The notes under the pieces are model-generated. The model saw only the letters and a list, made by a program, of their open reading frames with translations, was not told the origin of the DNA and did not search any database. A stretch of DNA of 64,000 nucleotides. Origin: CAVVJA01 sp963801715 (lineage in GTDB: Bacteria; Actinomycetota; Actinomycetes; Mycobacteriales; Jatrophihabitantaceae). Below, piece by piece: positions 10,056-18,682 of the stretch (positions are counted from its first letter, which is position 1; each line of letters begins with the position of its first letter). Made by a program: the position numbers and the translations under genes. The stretch lies in contig CAWDGB010000024.1 in NCBI GenBank assembly GCA_963801715.1, positions 1 through 64,000 on the forward strand. Direction: 5' to 3'.

Positions 10056-11414
10056 TCAGGCGCCCTTCTTGATCAATCCGCTGAGCACCGTGAGGCTCTG
10101 CGAGCCGTACCGCGTCATTGGATCAATGTAGGTGGCCTCGGTGACCTCATTCCAGCTGATCAATCCGAAGGCGTCAGGGTGCGTCGCGGCGTTTCCCGTG
10201 AACAGTGCGCCTAGCGTCTGGCCGTTCCGGCGTGGCACACACGCTGAGCCGCCGGCGAGTTGAGTGTCGAAGCCGGGGGTGAGAGGGGCAACCCAGACCT
10301 TGCGTGTGCCGTCCGGGTTCGTGCCGCTGACGCGCACCATGTTTGCCAGCGCAGCCAGCTGCGTGAAAGATTGCGGATTGCTATACGGGTTTTGCGACGA
10401 CCAGTAGTAGGCGTTGCCGTCCAGATAGGGTGCGCGGCTGGTAGACCAGCTTGACTCGTCGCCCAGGATGCGGGCGGCGGACCGGTACTTTCCGCTGATC
10501 GTTTGCAGCGCGGATGTCGCGTACTTGCGACTGCCCTGCCAGATGATCGTGAGCCTGGGTGATTGCGCACGATCGAAGGCCGGGTCATGCGCGTATTTGG
10601 CAAGGATGTAGTTGAGATCCTGATCAATATGCGAGAGCGGCAAGACGGTCGCGGAGGCCTTGTAGCTAAGCCACAGTTTGAAGGGGATGCCCGCGGCGTT
10701 GACCTTGTGCACGGCGTTCACCATCAGCTGCAGACGCCCGTTGTATGGAGTGCTGGTCAACGTCTGCCCGCTCGCGCCGGAGCCCGCCCAGTTCACGATG
10801 AATCCGGTGAGGCCCGCGGCGGCGGCCTCCCGGACGTCGGCCTCGATAACCCCCGGACTGTCCTGGCTGTAGAGCGTCCGCGGTACGTCCGTCAGCGTGT
10901 TCCCGGAATAGAGGCTCTTCGGGTGACATCCGTTCGCGTCCAGCTGCGCGGGCAGCGGCAGGGGTGCCGCCGTCGAGGGATAATGCGAGCCGAGCGCACC
11001 CTTCCAGTGGTTGATGCTCCACCACAGGTAGTAGTAGGCGAAGACGCGAGGTCGGGCGGCGCCACTGGTAGCAGCCGTCGGCGGGGCCGCCGATGCCGAC
11101 GCAGATCCGATGATGGGAGCGGCCTTCGGCTTGGGCGACGACGCCGACGCGGCACCGGTAGAAGTAGCAGCACTGCTCGTCGCAGCACGGCCGGTGACAG
11201 TAGCAATCTTCGCCCGGCGCGTCGACGAAGAGCGCGTCGACGAAGAGGTCGCGCCGCTGGTGGAAGCCTTCGCCTGGGAGCCCGATGCGGAACCAGCGCC
11301 GCTGGGCCCCGCCGGTAGCAGGAGTATGAGGGTCCCGACCACCAGCAGGCCTCCGGTCAGCACAATGCCGATCGGCCTACGAAGCTTATGGGTCTGGGCT
11401 GCACGGTGGTGCAC
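10056..11414 (-). CDS. GH99-like glycoside hydrolase domain protein, membrane-anchored
   Basis: This 452-residue protein starts at a GTG with GGAGG four to five bases upstream. It has a hydrophobic signal anchor (IGIVLTGGLLVVGTLILLL), an Ala/Ser/Thr linker to about residue 120 and a catalytic-type domain. The domain opens with FAYYYLWWS, contains GLTGFIVNWAG and LSYKASATVLPL, and ends with LISWNEVTEATYIDP. The pair E423 and E426 in WNEVTE match the WNExxE acidic pair of GH99 endo-mannosidase-type enzymes. It probably cleaves or senses an alpha-linked surface glycan outside the cell. A paralogue closes the glycan operon at 25740-26924. It is divergent from livH, with a palindrome between them. 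Confidence 0.75.
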   Translation of the reverse strand: MHHRAAQTHKLRRPIGIVLTGGLLVVGTLILLLPAGPSGAGSASGSQAKASTSGATSSSTRSSSTRRAKIATVTGRAATSSAATSTGAASASSPKPKAAPIIGSASASAAPPTAATSGAARPRVFAYYYLWWSINHWKGALGSHYPSTAAPLPLPAQLDANGCHPKSLYSGNTLTDVPRTLYSQDSPGVIEADVREAAAAGLTGFIVNWAGSGASGQTLTSTPYNGRLQLMVNAVHKVNAAGIPFKLWLSYKASATVLPLSHIDQDLNYILAKYAHDPAFDRAQSPRLTIIWQGSRKYATSALQTISGKYRSAARILGDESSWSTSRAPYLDGNAYYWSSQNPYSNPQSFTQLAALANMVRVSGTNPDGTRKVWVAPLTPGFDTQLAGGSACVPRRNGQTLGALFTGNAATHPDAFGLISWNEVTEATYIDPMTRYGSQSLTVLSGLIKKGA

Positions 11415-11472
11415 AGTTCCTCCGGTGCCCCCCGTGGGCGCTTGCCGGGCCCCGTCCCCTCGAGCCCAGCAC

Positions 11473-11495
11473 TGTCCGGTACTGCCTACCGGACA
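11473..11495. promoter_or_regulatory. perfect palindrome between divergent GH99-like and livH genes
   Basis: TGTCCGGTA-CTGCC-TACCGGACA is a perfect 9-5-9 inverted repeat. It lies 59 bp upstream of the GH99-like start and 127 bp upstream of livH. Its position and symmetry fit a dimeric repressor site controlling one or both genes. No regulator gene is adjacent. Confidence 0.5.
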
Positions 11496-11621
11496 AAATG
11501 CGATTGGCCAAGCCCACAGCGCAAAGCCAACACGATGTTTACACCGCGGCGGCAGATGCGCGCGGTCTGCTACCTATATTCCGAATGAGCCAGCTCCTGA
11601 GTTGCGAATATATTCCCCCTC

Positions 11622-12563
11622 GTGGAGTCCGGGGTGCTGGTGCAGGTGCTGCTAGGCGGCCTGGCGCAAGGCGCGATCCTCGGGTTGATAGCGCTCGGAT
11701 TCTCTTTGGTCGCCGGCACAGTGCGTGTATTGCATTTTGCCCACGGTGACATTGTCGTTGCTGCGATCTTTGTGGGCGTGCTCAGCGTGCTTGGCCGTGT
11801 ACCGATTGTTGCGATTCTTGCACTGGGGCCGTCCGTGCTGTTCGTGTTACTCATCGTGGCGGCTGGTGCGGTGCTCTCCAGCTTGGTCGCGTTGATCGTC
11901 GTATTGCCGAACCTGCCGAGCCTGCCGGGCAGGCATCGGCACGCCGGCGACGCGCTCGGTTGGATCGCAGGAGGATTGGCCACCGGCTTGCTTCTACGGG
12001 AAGCTCTCGGGCTGGCGTTCCCGGAGCAGGCCTACGCGATACCGGATCCTTTCCGCTTCGACCAGCTGGTGCCCGGTGGACTGGTGCACGTGCCCGGGGG
12101 CGGCACGGTCCAGATCCGATCCATCGTCGTCCTGGTCATCGGGCTGGGTATCGGACTGATCGTTGAGCAGTCGCTTGTCCGGTCGCGCGTTGGCCTCTCC
12201 ATGCGCGCGGTGGCCGATGATCCAGAGGGTGCGGCGCTGTGCGGAGTGTCCGCGCGTCGGGTCGTGATGTGGGCGTTCGGCGTCGCCGGTGTGCTCGCCG
12301 GAATTGCGGGAGTTCTCGCCGCTCCAGCCCGAGCGATCTCCGTCGACGACGGCGCGGTACTCGGGCTGGCGGCCGCTGCGGCGGCACTGCTCGGCGGCCT
12401 CGGGTCGCTTCGGGGCGCCCTTGGTGGCGGTCTCGTCGTGGGCCTGCTTCAGGCGCTCGCGGTATACACCCTCGGCCCTGGTTGGTATGACCTCGCGCCA
12501 CTCGCCTTGCTCCTCGCGCTGCTCGCATTGCGGCCGCCGGGCATTCGAGCAAAGACGACCTGA
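11622..12563 (+). CDS. livH: branched-chain amino acid-type ABC transporter permease (LivH family)
   Basis: This 313-residue polytopic membrane protein begins at GTG with LVQVLLGGLAQGAILGLIAL, the classic LivH opening. It contains the family motif AGTVRVLHFAHGDI. The cytoplasmic coupling segment reads SRVGLSMRAVADDPEGAALC-GV, matching the EAA loop. The C-terminus has the Gly/Ala/Leu-rich helix GAVLGLAAAAAALLGGLGSLRGALGG. With the downstream LivM-LivG polypeptide and the LivK-type lipoprotein it would form an importer for branched-chain amino acids, amides or related solutes. The true substrate is open because it sits among surface-glycan genes. Confidence 0.85.
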   Translation: MESGVLVQVLLGGLAQGAILGLIALGFSLVAGTVRVLHFAHGDIVVAAIFVGVLSVLGRVPIVAILALGPSVLFVLLIVAAGAVLSSLVALIVVLPNLPSLPGRHRHAGDALGWIAGGLATGLLLREALGLAFPEQAYAIPDPFRFDQLVPGGLVHVPGGGTVQIRSIVVLVIGLGIGLIVEQSLVRSRVGLSMRAVADDPEGAALCGVSARRVVMWAFGVAGVLAGIAGVLAAPARAISVDDGAVLGLAAAAAALLGGLGSLRGALGGGLVVGLLQALAVYTLGPGWYDLAPLALLLALLALRPPGIRAKTT

Positions 12564-12573
12564 CGGTGCGTCA

Positions 12574-14293
12574 GTGAGCGCCGTTGACGTCGCCCAGGCG
12601 CTCTGGTTACTGCTTGCGGCGCTCGGCCTGTCGGTCTCGGTGTCTTATGCCGGCCTGCCAGTCCTCGGACAGAGTGCCTACATCGCGGTGGGCGGCTATG
12701 GCGTGGGGTTGCTCGGTCCCGGTGGCATGGGCCTACCGTTGGGCATCGCCGCCGCCGCTGCGGTGCTGATGGCAGCAGTCTTGGGTTACGTGACGGCGCT
12801 ATAGCTTTTCCCGGCTGGACGATAGCTATCTGGCTCTCGCGACCTGGGCCCTGGCATGGCTTGCGGCGGGGGTGGTGCTGGCCTATCCGGCAGTGTTTGG
12901 CGGTCCAGAGGGACTCACCCGGCCGGTCCCGGAACGCCTCGTGTCGCACACGCTCGGCGTGGAGATCGTATTGACTACGAACGTCAATCTTGTCATTGCA
13001 GCGCTCCTTTGCCTTCTCGGGCTGGCCGCGTTGGTCCGGATAGACAAGGGTGCGGTTGGACTGGATCTCACGGCACTACGCGAATCCGCTCGGCTGGCCA
13101 CGTCCCTCGGCGTACCGGTAGAGGCCCGCCGACGCACCGCGCTCACGGTCACAGCTGCCCTCGGGGCCGCTTCCGGTGTTGGGTCGACCGTGCTGCTCGG
13201 CGTCATCTCACCATCGGATATCAGCCCGCTGCTCTCGCTTCAGCTCTTCGTCGCGGTGCTGATAGGGGGTGCCCGATGGTGGGGTCCCGTGCTTGGGGCG
13301 ACGATCCTGTTGGCGCTGCCGCCAGTCGCAGACGAGTTGGCCAGCGCCGCCGATGTCAGTCCAGAGCACGTCCGCGGCCTACTTACTGCCGCCCTGCTTA
13401 TTGGCGTGCTCTTGCTGCGGGGGCCCGTTCGAAGGCTCATCCGCAGTTTGCGTCACATCGCTCCGTCACGGAGGCGGCCATATCTCGGGATTGCAGAAAA
13501 GCGCTCTGGGCCAGCCCACGAGCGGGTTGAGCTCAGCGCGGCGGACTTGAGCGTTTCGTACTCCGGCGTTCAGGCGCTCGATGATGTGACCATTGTGTTG
13601 CGCGGCGGCGAGGTGCACGCGCTGGTTGGGCCGAACGGCAGCGGAAAGTCCACCTTGCTGGGCGTCCTGGCCGGGGATCTCGGCCGTAGCGAGATCCATA
13701 TCAACGGAACGCCGCATCGAGCACGCCGGGTACGGGATCGGTTGTTGGCCGGAGTGGTCCGCACCCCGCAACGCACCGTCATCCTCTCAAGTCTGACTCC
13801 TGCGATGCAGGTCGCAGTGGGTGCTCGCGGAGGTTCTCGATTGCGCCTAGCTGCGCTACGTCAGTTGTTGGCGACGCCGCGCTCGGCAATCGAGGCTCAG
13901 CGAGTTCGCGCCGTCGTCGCAGCTGCGCTGCGCGATACCGGACTGGAAGGGGTGGCCACTACCGACCCGGCCCGGTTGACAGTCGGTGAGCGGCAGATGC
14001 TACAGGTGGCTCGCGCGATCGCCACCGGAGCGTCGGTGTTCCTGTTCGATGAGACAGCCGCCGGCATGACCGGCGCAGAGCGGGAGAGGTTGCGCGAGGT
14101 TCTTCGCTGTCTGGCGGCCAGCGGGGCCGCGGTCCTAATCGTCGAACACGACATGCGTTTCGTTGGCGCGGTGGCGAACTATGTCTATGTTCTCGATGCT
14201 GGTCGCATCATTGCCACAGGTCCGCCTGAACGCGTGCGTACCGAGCCGCTAGTACGTGAGGTCTACTTGGGTCTTGATACCGACCTAAATTAG
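12574..14293 (+). pseudogene. fused LivM-LivG type permease-ATPase, one frameshift
   Basis: A GTG at 12574 opens a LivM permease (LPVLGQSAYIAVGGYGVGLL). The frame stops at a TAG at 12802. Skipping one base there restores the protein (SFSRLDDSYLALATWALA) for a further 490 residues. The permease ends near 13500 and runs without a break into a LivG ATPase. The Walker A is GPNGSGKST, the signature LTVGERQMLQVARA, the Walker B VFLFDETAAGM and the switch IVEHDM. The signature and Walker B are slightly unusual (usual forms are LSGGQ and DEP). Fusion of permease and ATPase removes one subunit from the complex. No LivF ATPase is present in the window. The one-base shift may be a base-call error. Confidence 0.75.
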
Positions 14294-14322
14294 CGACGCA
14301 CTGCGCGGGTCGTTCAAGAAAG

Positions 14323-15567
14323 CTAGGACCTTCGCCAGATGACAACGCCACCTCCCGCAAGTAGCAAAGCGGCCAGCACAGTCAGGGCGATCGGAACCGG
14401 CCTCGGTCTCAAGGCCCGCGTCGACGTAGCGGGCGAGGCCGCCGGGGCGAGGGCGTAGTGAAAGACCGTGCTACCCGCAGGCCCCAGATGCGGTCCGAGG
14501 TAGGGGCTGTACGCCGCCGCACGGGCGCCGATGGCCGCCGTCTGGACGAGAAGGTCCAGGGCGGATTTTCGTTCCGCGGCGCTCGGACCGGCGGCGGCCC
14601 AGGTCGCCCACGAGCGGACGCCATGCGGAGGCGTGAGCGGCTGCAAGTCCAGCACCGGCTCAGCGGTCAGGTCAAGCTCAAGCGTGCCGGCGCCATCAGT
14701 GGCGAGGTTGAAAGTAATGGAGTCTCGCAGTCGGGCGTCGATGTCGACCGCAAGCGGATGCGTGACGCGGGCCGCGGATACTGAGCGCGCAACGCTTGTG
14801 AGCCGAAGCTCGCCACGCAGTCGCAACGGGACGACCTGCGTAGCATGCCTCGTCGACGCTCCGGTAACGAGCAGCTTCGTCGGCAGGGTGGTTCTGATCG
14901 TTGGCAACCGCGCTGCAGAGGGGCTGCGCGCGGCCGTCCGAGCACTGTCGAGCGCGGCGGCGATGGGTCGGGCGGGGGCGTCGTCCGCGGTGGGCAGCAC
15001 GGTCCCTTGGCGGGTGGTGTTGGTGATCGTGAGCGTCACGGTCCCTGGCCCCGGTAACTGAGCAGAAGGACCGATGGCAACCCCGTGGCCTGCCGCGGCT
15101 GCGAACGACAGCGCTATGCGGAGCGGCAGGTGGGCGGATTCTACGTGTGGATCGAGGGTCAGATCTGCGCCGAGTTGACGATAACCGGGTGAGAATCCCT
15201 GCCAGACGATGTCACCTAAATCGAGCACCGGCGGCTCGTCGCCGCCCAGCGCAACTGCCGATCGAGCCGGCCCGGCTTCTCGGACGTGGTAATCCCCTTC
15301 TCCGCTCAGCTCGATCTGCTGTTGGTCACGAACCTGCTGGACCGAACCATCGCCGGCCACCGTGACATTCACCCGCTCGTTGTTTGTGACAGATCCGGGG
15401 ACCGTGGATGCGGGCAAACGATCACGAGACACACCGAGCATCTCGAACAGTTCGAAGCCGTTGAGCTGATCGGATTGTGGGCGGGGCAGGTCGATGAAGT
15501 CGGCAGTAGCAGCGCTGGGAGATGACAATATAACAGCGGCGATCACCACCGCCGCCTGCGCAAGCAC
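14323..15567 (-). CDS. secreted protein with C-terminal membrane anchor, unknown function
   Basis: This 414-residue protein has a signal peptide (LAQAAVVIAAVILSSPSA), a large extracellular region of mainly beta character (VNVTVAGDGSVQQVRDQQQI, VLDLGDIVWQGFSPGYRQLG) and a final membrane helix with basic stop (IALTVLAALLLAGGGVVIWRRS). No enzymatic motif is visible and I do not recognise the family. It lies convergent to the LivM-LivG gene and upstream of nothing obvious. Lying between transporter genes, it may act on or bind the transported compound outside the cell. That is only inference from context. Confidence 0.6.
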   Translation of the reverse strand: MLAQAAVVIAAVILSSPSAATADFIDLPRPQSDQLNGFELFEMLGVSRDRLPASTVPGSVTNNERVNVTVAGDGSVQQVRDQQQIELSGEGDYHVREAGPARSAVALGGDEPPVLDLGDIVWQGFSPGYRQLGADLTLDPHVESAHLPLRIALSFAAAAGHGVAIGPSAQLPGPGTVTLTITNTTRQGTVLPTADDAPARPIAAALDSARTAARSPSAARLPTIRTTLPTKLLVTGASTRHATQVVPLRLRGELRLTSVARSVSAARVTHPLAVDIDARLRDSITFNLATDGAGTLELDLTAEPVLDLQPLTPPHGVRSWATWAAAGPSAAERKSALDLLVQTAAIGARAAAYSPYLGPHLGPAGSTVFHYALAPAASPATSTRALRPRPVPIALTVLAALLLAGGGVVIWRRS

Positions 15568-15627
15568 ATGCTCTAGGTTAAGTCCGCCGAAGACCCATCG
15601 CGTACGGTACGACCCCGCGAGAGCTTG

Positions 15628-16192
15628 CTATTGCTCGAAGGTGTACGTCACGACGAGGTAGTCGCGGCACAGCGCGCGGACGTTGATATTGCCAGGGTGC
15701 GATCCCGTGAAATCCGCGTCCGCCTCGAAGCCTGGCTCTTGGTCTCCCCCGGTTCGGACGTAACCGACCGCCGTGAGCTTCGCGACGGCGGCATCCCGGA
15801 TGTCCACGATGTCGGGCGGATCTCCCCCAACCGCACCGCGCAACACGAGGGTCTTTCCCTGCCGAACCGCTTCCGTCGCGCTCCAGCCGGCCACGGTCGG
15901 AAAGCCGGACGGAAGCATTCGGGTGGCAGCGGCGATCCGGTGTGATCTTATCTCCGCAAGCAGCGGACGCCGCGCCGGTGGACGGCAGATCGGTGTCAGC
16001 GGACGCCGCGCCGGTGGACGGCAGATCGGTGTCAGCGGACGCCGCGCCGGTGGACGGCAGATCGGTGTCAGCGGACGCGCCGGAGATTGACAATGAACCG
16101 GTTCTGCCGCCGCTCTGAGGAGCAGAGTTGCTACCGCAGGACGCGAGGGTCAGCGCGACGAACGCGGCGCACACGGCCATCCGGACGTTCAT
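15628..16192 (-). pseudogene. small lipoprotein with 12-residue tandem repeat, frameshifted
   Basis: The start is ATG 16192 with GGAG upstream. The signal peptide MNVRMAVCAAFVALTLASC ends in a lipobox. After a short linker come three exact copies of ASADTDLPSTGA. The frame then shifts near 15940-15955 into a domain reading GFPTVAGWSATEAVRQGK, LVLRGAVGG, LTAVGYVRTGGDQEPGFEA and ending CRDYLVVTYTFEQ. This domain resembles that of the lipoprotein at 17482-17898 in order and spacing (a PSGF motif, a helix with AVLQSAGY or AVAKLTAVGY, a Gly-rich loop, a late Cys). The two are probable paralogues flanking the binding protein gene. Function unknown. Confidence 0.5.
15961..16068. repeat. three exact 36-bp tandem repeats in a lipoprotein gene
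   Basis: Three identical 36-bp units begin at 15961, 15997 and 16033, followed by a partial fourth. Each encodes ASADTDLPSTGA in the lipoprotein linker. The exact identity points to recent expansion, and the unit length keeps the reading frame. Confidence 0.9.
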
Positions 16193-16257
16193 TCCACTCC
16201 TCGGCTGCATTCGTCGAAGGGACGTCACCGGTCTGCGCCGTGGGACTATATACGCCT

Positions 16258-17473
16258 ATGCGCCTCTTGTTTGCGTGTTCAGCGCTCGGGGCGGTGGTCT
16301 TGTGCATGAGCTGTGAGCGGGCCGGGTCGTCGGTACCTCCCGCCGGCAATGGCCCGCTGATCGTCGTTTCCGCGCCCTTGACCACGGCGCCCTGGGTCGG
16401 CCAATTCGCCGAACGTGGTGCTCAGCTGGCTGTCGACCAGCTCAATGACTCGCCGACCGGCCGGGGCAGGATCCGGCTGCAAGTTCTGGACAACGCGGCC
16501 TCGCCGAGTACCGCTGTGGCGATTGCGCGTAGGGCGGTGGCCGAGCGCGCCGCCGCGCTCGTCACCGACGGCACCGGGGCGCTGGGGGTCTCCCAGGTGA
16601 CCGACCCCGCCTCCCTCCCCGTTTTCGTCGTCCTCGACGGCGGAGCCTCGTTCGTCGACCCCCGCGCGCATCCCACGATCTTCCGACTCGCACCGGCCAA
16701 CATCTACATGAGCCGGCGTCTTGCCGACTACCTTGCCGACAAGACATCATCGGTGGCCCTGTTCTGCGACGACTCTTCGTACGGTCGCGACGGTGCTTCC
16801 CAGCTGAAGGCCAACTTTGCCCACGACGGTATCCCGGTCGTGGCCAGCAGCGTTCTCCCTGCCGCTGCGCAGGATGTCAGCGCCCAGGTGCTAGCGGCTC
16901 GGCGCGCCGGGGCACAAGCGCTGGTCGTCTGGGCAGGTGCACCGGACATCGCCCAGGTGATCAGAATGGCTCGCTCCGCAGGATGGAATGCCCCGGTATT
17001 CAGTGGGCCCACGGGCGAGGACCCACTCGTCCGTCAGCAACTCGCTGATCATCCCGAGTGGCTGGACGGCACCACCTTCGTGTCGTTTCGAATCACCAGC
17101 GAGCAGGGCCCGGCGCCGTTCAACCAGTTCCGGGCCGCGTACGAGCATCGCTATGGAGCCGACAAGGTCGGCATGTCTGCGGATGGGCGACCGGTTATCC
17201 AGCCTCCGGATTGGGCGACATACTCCTATGACGCGGTCAGGCTGGTATCCGCCGCCTTGGCTCGGTCGTCGGGCAAGATAGGACCATCCCCTGCTTAGCG
17301 CAGTTGAGGCGGTATCGATCATCGGGGCGAACGGCGACCAGCGCGGTTTCGGGCCCGGCACCAGAGAAGGCGTTAGCTCGAGCGATATGTATTTCGCCCG
17401 CTTCCATCACATGCGATTCGGTCCAGTCACGGATGACCTGCTCTCGACCCACCTGCCCACGGTGGCCCAATAG
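16258..17473 (+). pseudogene. livK: LivK-type substrate-binding lipoprotein, one frameshift near the C-terminus
   Basis: A lipoprotein signal (MRLLFACSALGAVVLCMSC) precedes a periplasmic-binding-protein fold of the type I Leu/Ile/Val class: GAQLAVDQLNDSPTGRG, LVTDGTGALGVSQVTD, FRLAPANIYMSRRLADYLAD and SSYGRDGASQLKANF. The frame breaks in the four-C run at 17287-17290. Without one base it continues to 17473 with VEAVSIIGANGDQRGFGPG and HHMRFGPVTDDLLS, which is the natural C-terminal lobe. It should deliver substrate to the LivH/LivM-G transporter. The homopolymer shift truncates the protein by about 60 residues if real. Confidence 0.75.
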
Positions 17474-17481
17474 CACCCGCG

Positions 17482-17898
17482 CTACGCCAGGATCTGCCAG
17501 CTCGTCGTGCAGGAATTGGCGGCGACCAGCCGAATCGCGCCGGGCTTACCACCCTTGGTGAACGGGAGGTTCGTCTCCCCAGGGCCTGCGATCCCGCGAC
17601 CGACCGTATAGCCGGCCGACTGGAGGACGGCGATGGCGAACAGCAAACTGTCGTGAACCGACCGCGGGCTGGTGAACTGCACCAATGTGAAGCCGCTCGG
17701 CAAGTTGCGGATCGAGACCAGTGTCGCGCCGCGCGGCATCGGTAGGTCACTTGGCATTGTGCTAGGCCAAGCGAAGCCTGGCCCGGACTGCGCGGCGCAT
17801 GATGCCGAGATCGGCACATTTGGTGGGCGAGCAGGACCGCCGCACCCTGCGGACAACGCAAGGACGGTGAAAGCCACGGCGATGAGGCGGTGCCTCAC
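17482..17898 (-). CDS. small secreted lipoprotein
   Basis: This encodes 138 residues with the signal MRHRLIAVAFTVLALSAGC. The mature part contains PMPRGATLVSIRNLPSGFTL, FAIAVLQSAGYTVGRGIAGPGE and ends AANSCTTSWQILA. It resembles the damaged lipoprotein at 15628-16192 in motif order, without the repeat linker. It is convergent with the LivK-type gene and ends 9 bp from it. I infer an envelope role with the neighbouring transporter. No family function is known to me. Confidence 0.65.
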   Translation of the reverse strand: MRHRLIAVAFTVLALSAGCGGPARPPNVPISASCAAQSGPGFAWPSTMPSDLPMPRGATLVSIRNLPSGFTLVQFTSPRSVHDSLLFAIAVLQSAGYTVGRGIAGPGETNLPFTKGGKPGAIRLVAANSCTTSWQILA

Positions 17899-18682
17899 GC
17901 AGCACTATGCTATCGGCTGGGCGAATCGGCCAATTGTCCAAGGTCTTCGGATCTGATGCCGGAGGGTGGCCCAAGGAGAACTGCGCGTAGCGTGTGAGCC
18001 CCAGAGCCGTCGCCGTTGGCATCCGACGGCCCCGCTCTACAGTTCGACCCGTCGACGCGCCGGATGTTTGGTTGATCATTGACAAAGAACCGTAGTCCGC
18101 GCGTTCTCAACTGGACCAGCCGATTGGGCCCTCGGTACGGCGGCTTCACCCGCATCTGACTGTCGCCACCACGAAGGAAGATGTAGGCCCGCTCCCGCCG
18201 AGCCGTGTGCACGCCCCTCGAATCAATCCGCACCCATCGGCGTGATGACGGCGGCACCGCCCATTGGAAATTCGGCCGCTAATAGCGTTGAGAGCGGACG
18301 GATACAGGCGCGCAGACGCGTCGGGAGCAGGTTGAACGGCATCTCTCGCGCGCGACCGTCACGGGAGCCGTGTATTCTCCTCGGTTCGAGCAGAGCGTCG
18401 GCATGGAAGTTCCGGCACGGGCCTGGGCGAGGCAAAGCAGGAGTCCGCGGAGCAGCCTGTTACATCGCTCGGTAGGCGGGGAATCAATCGTCTTATGAGA
18501 GTCCCCACCGTGACATCGCCCCCCTCCGTGGACGACACGCGGACGATGTTCATCTGTAGTTGCGCGTATGGTAACCGTTGGTTTAACTTCAGGCCATCTT
18601 CACAAGAACGTCATCGCGCGGGGAGTGCGGTGAGCTCGCACTTGCCGGTGTCCGCACTGGATCGAAGCTCCGGGGGGAACTT
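17899..18682. other. 784-bp region without a convincing gene; upstream of the glycan operon
   Basis: No frame has family motifs. A minus-strand frame at 17910-18257 has mixed composition (AYIFLRGGDSQMRVKPPYRG) but no credible start or homologue known to me. The segment just before 18683 must hold the promoter of the six-gene glycan operon; GGTAACCGTTGGTTTAAC near 18570 contains an AACC-N3-GGTT palindrome that could be part of it. Confidence 0.4.

Noticed and set aside
17910..18257. 115-codon minus-strand frame upstream of the small lipoprotein
   Set aside because: No credible start or known family; kept only as a note in the intergenic entry.
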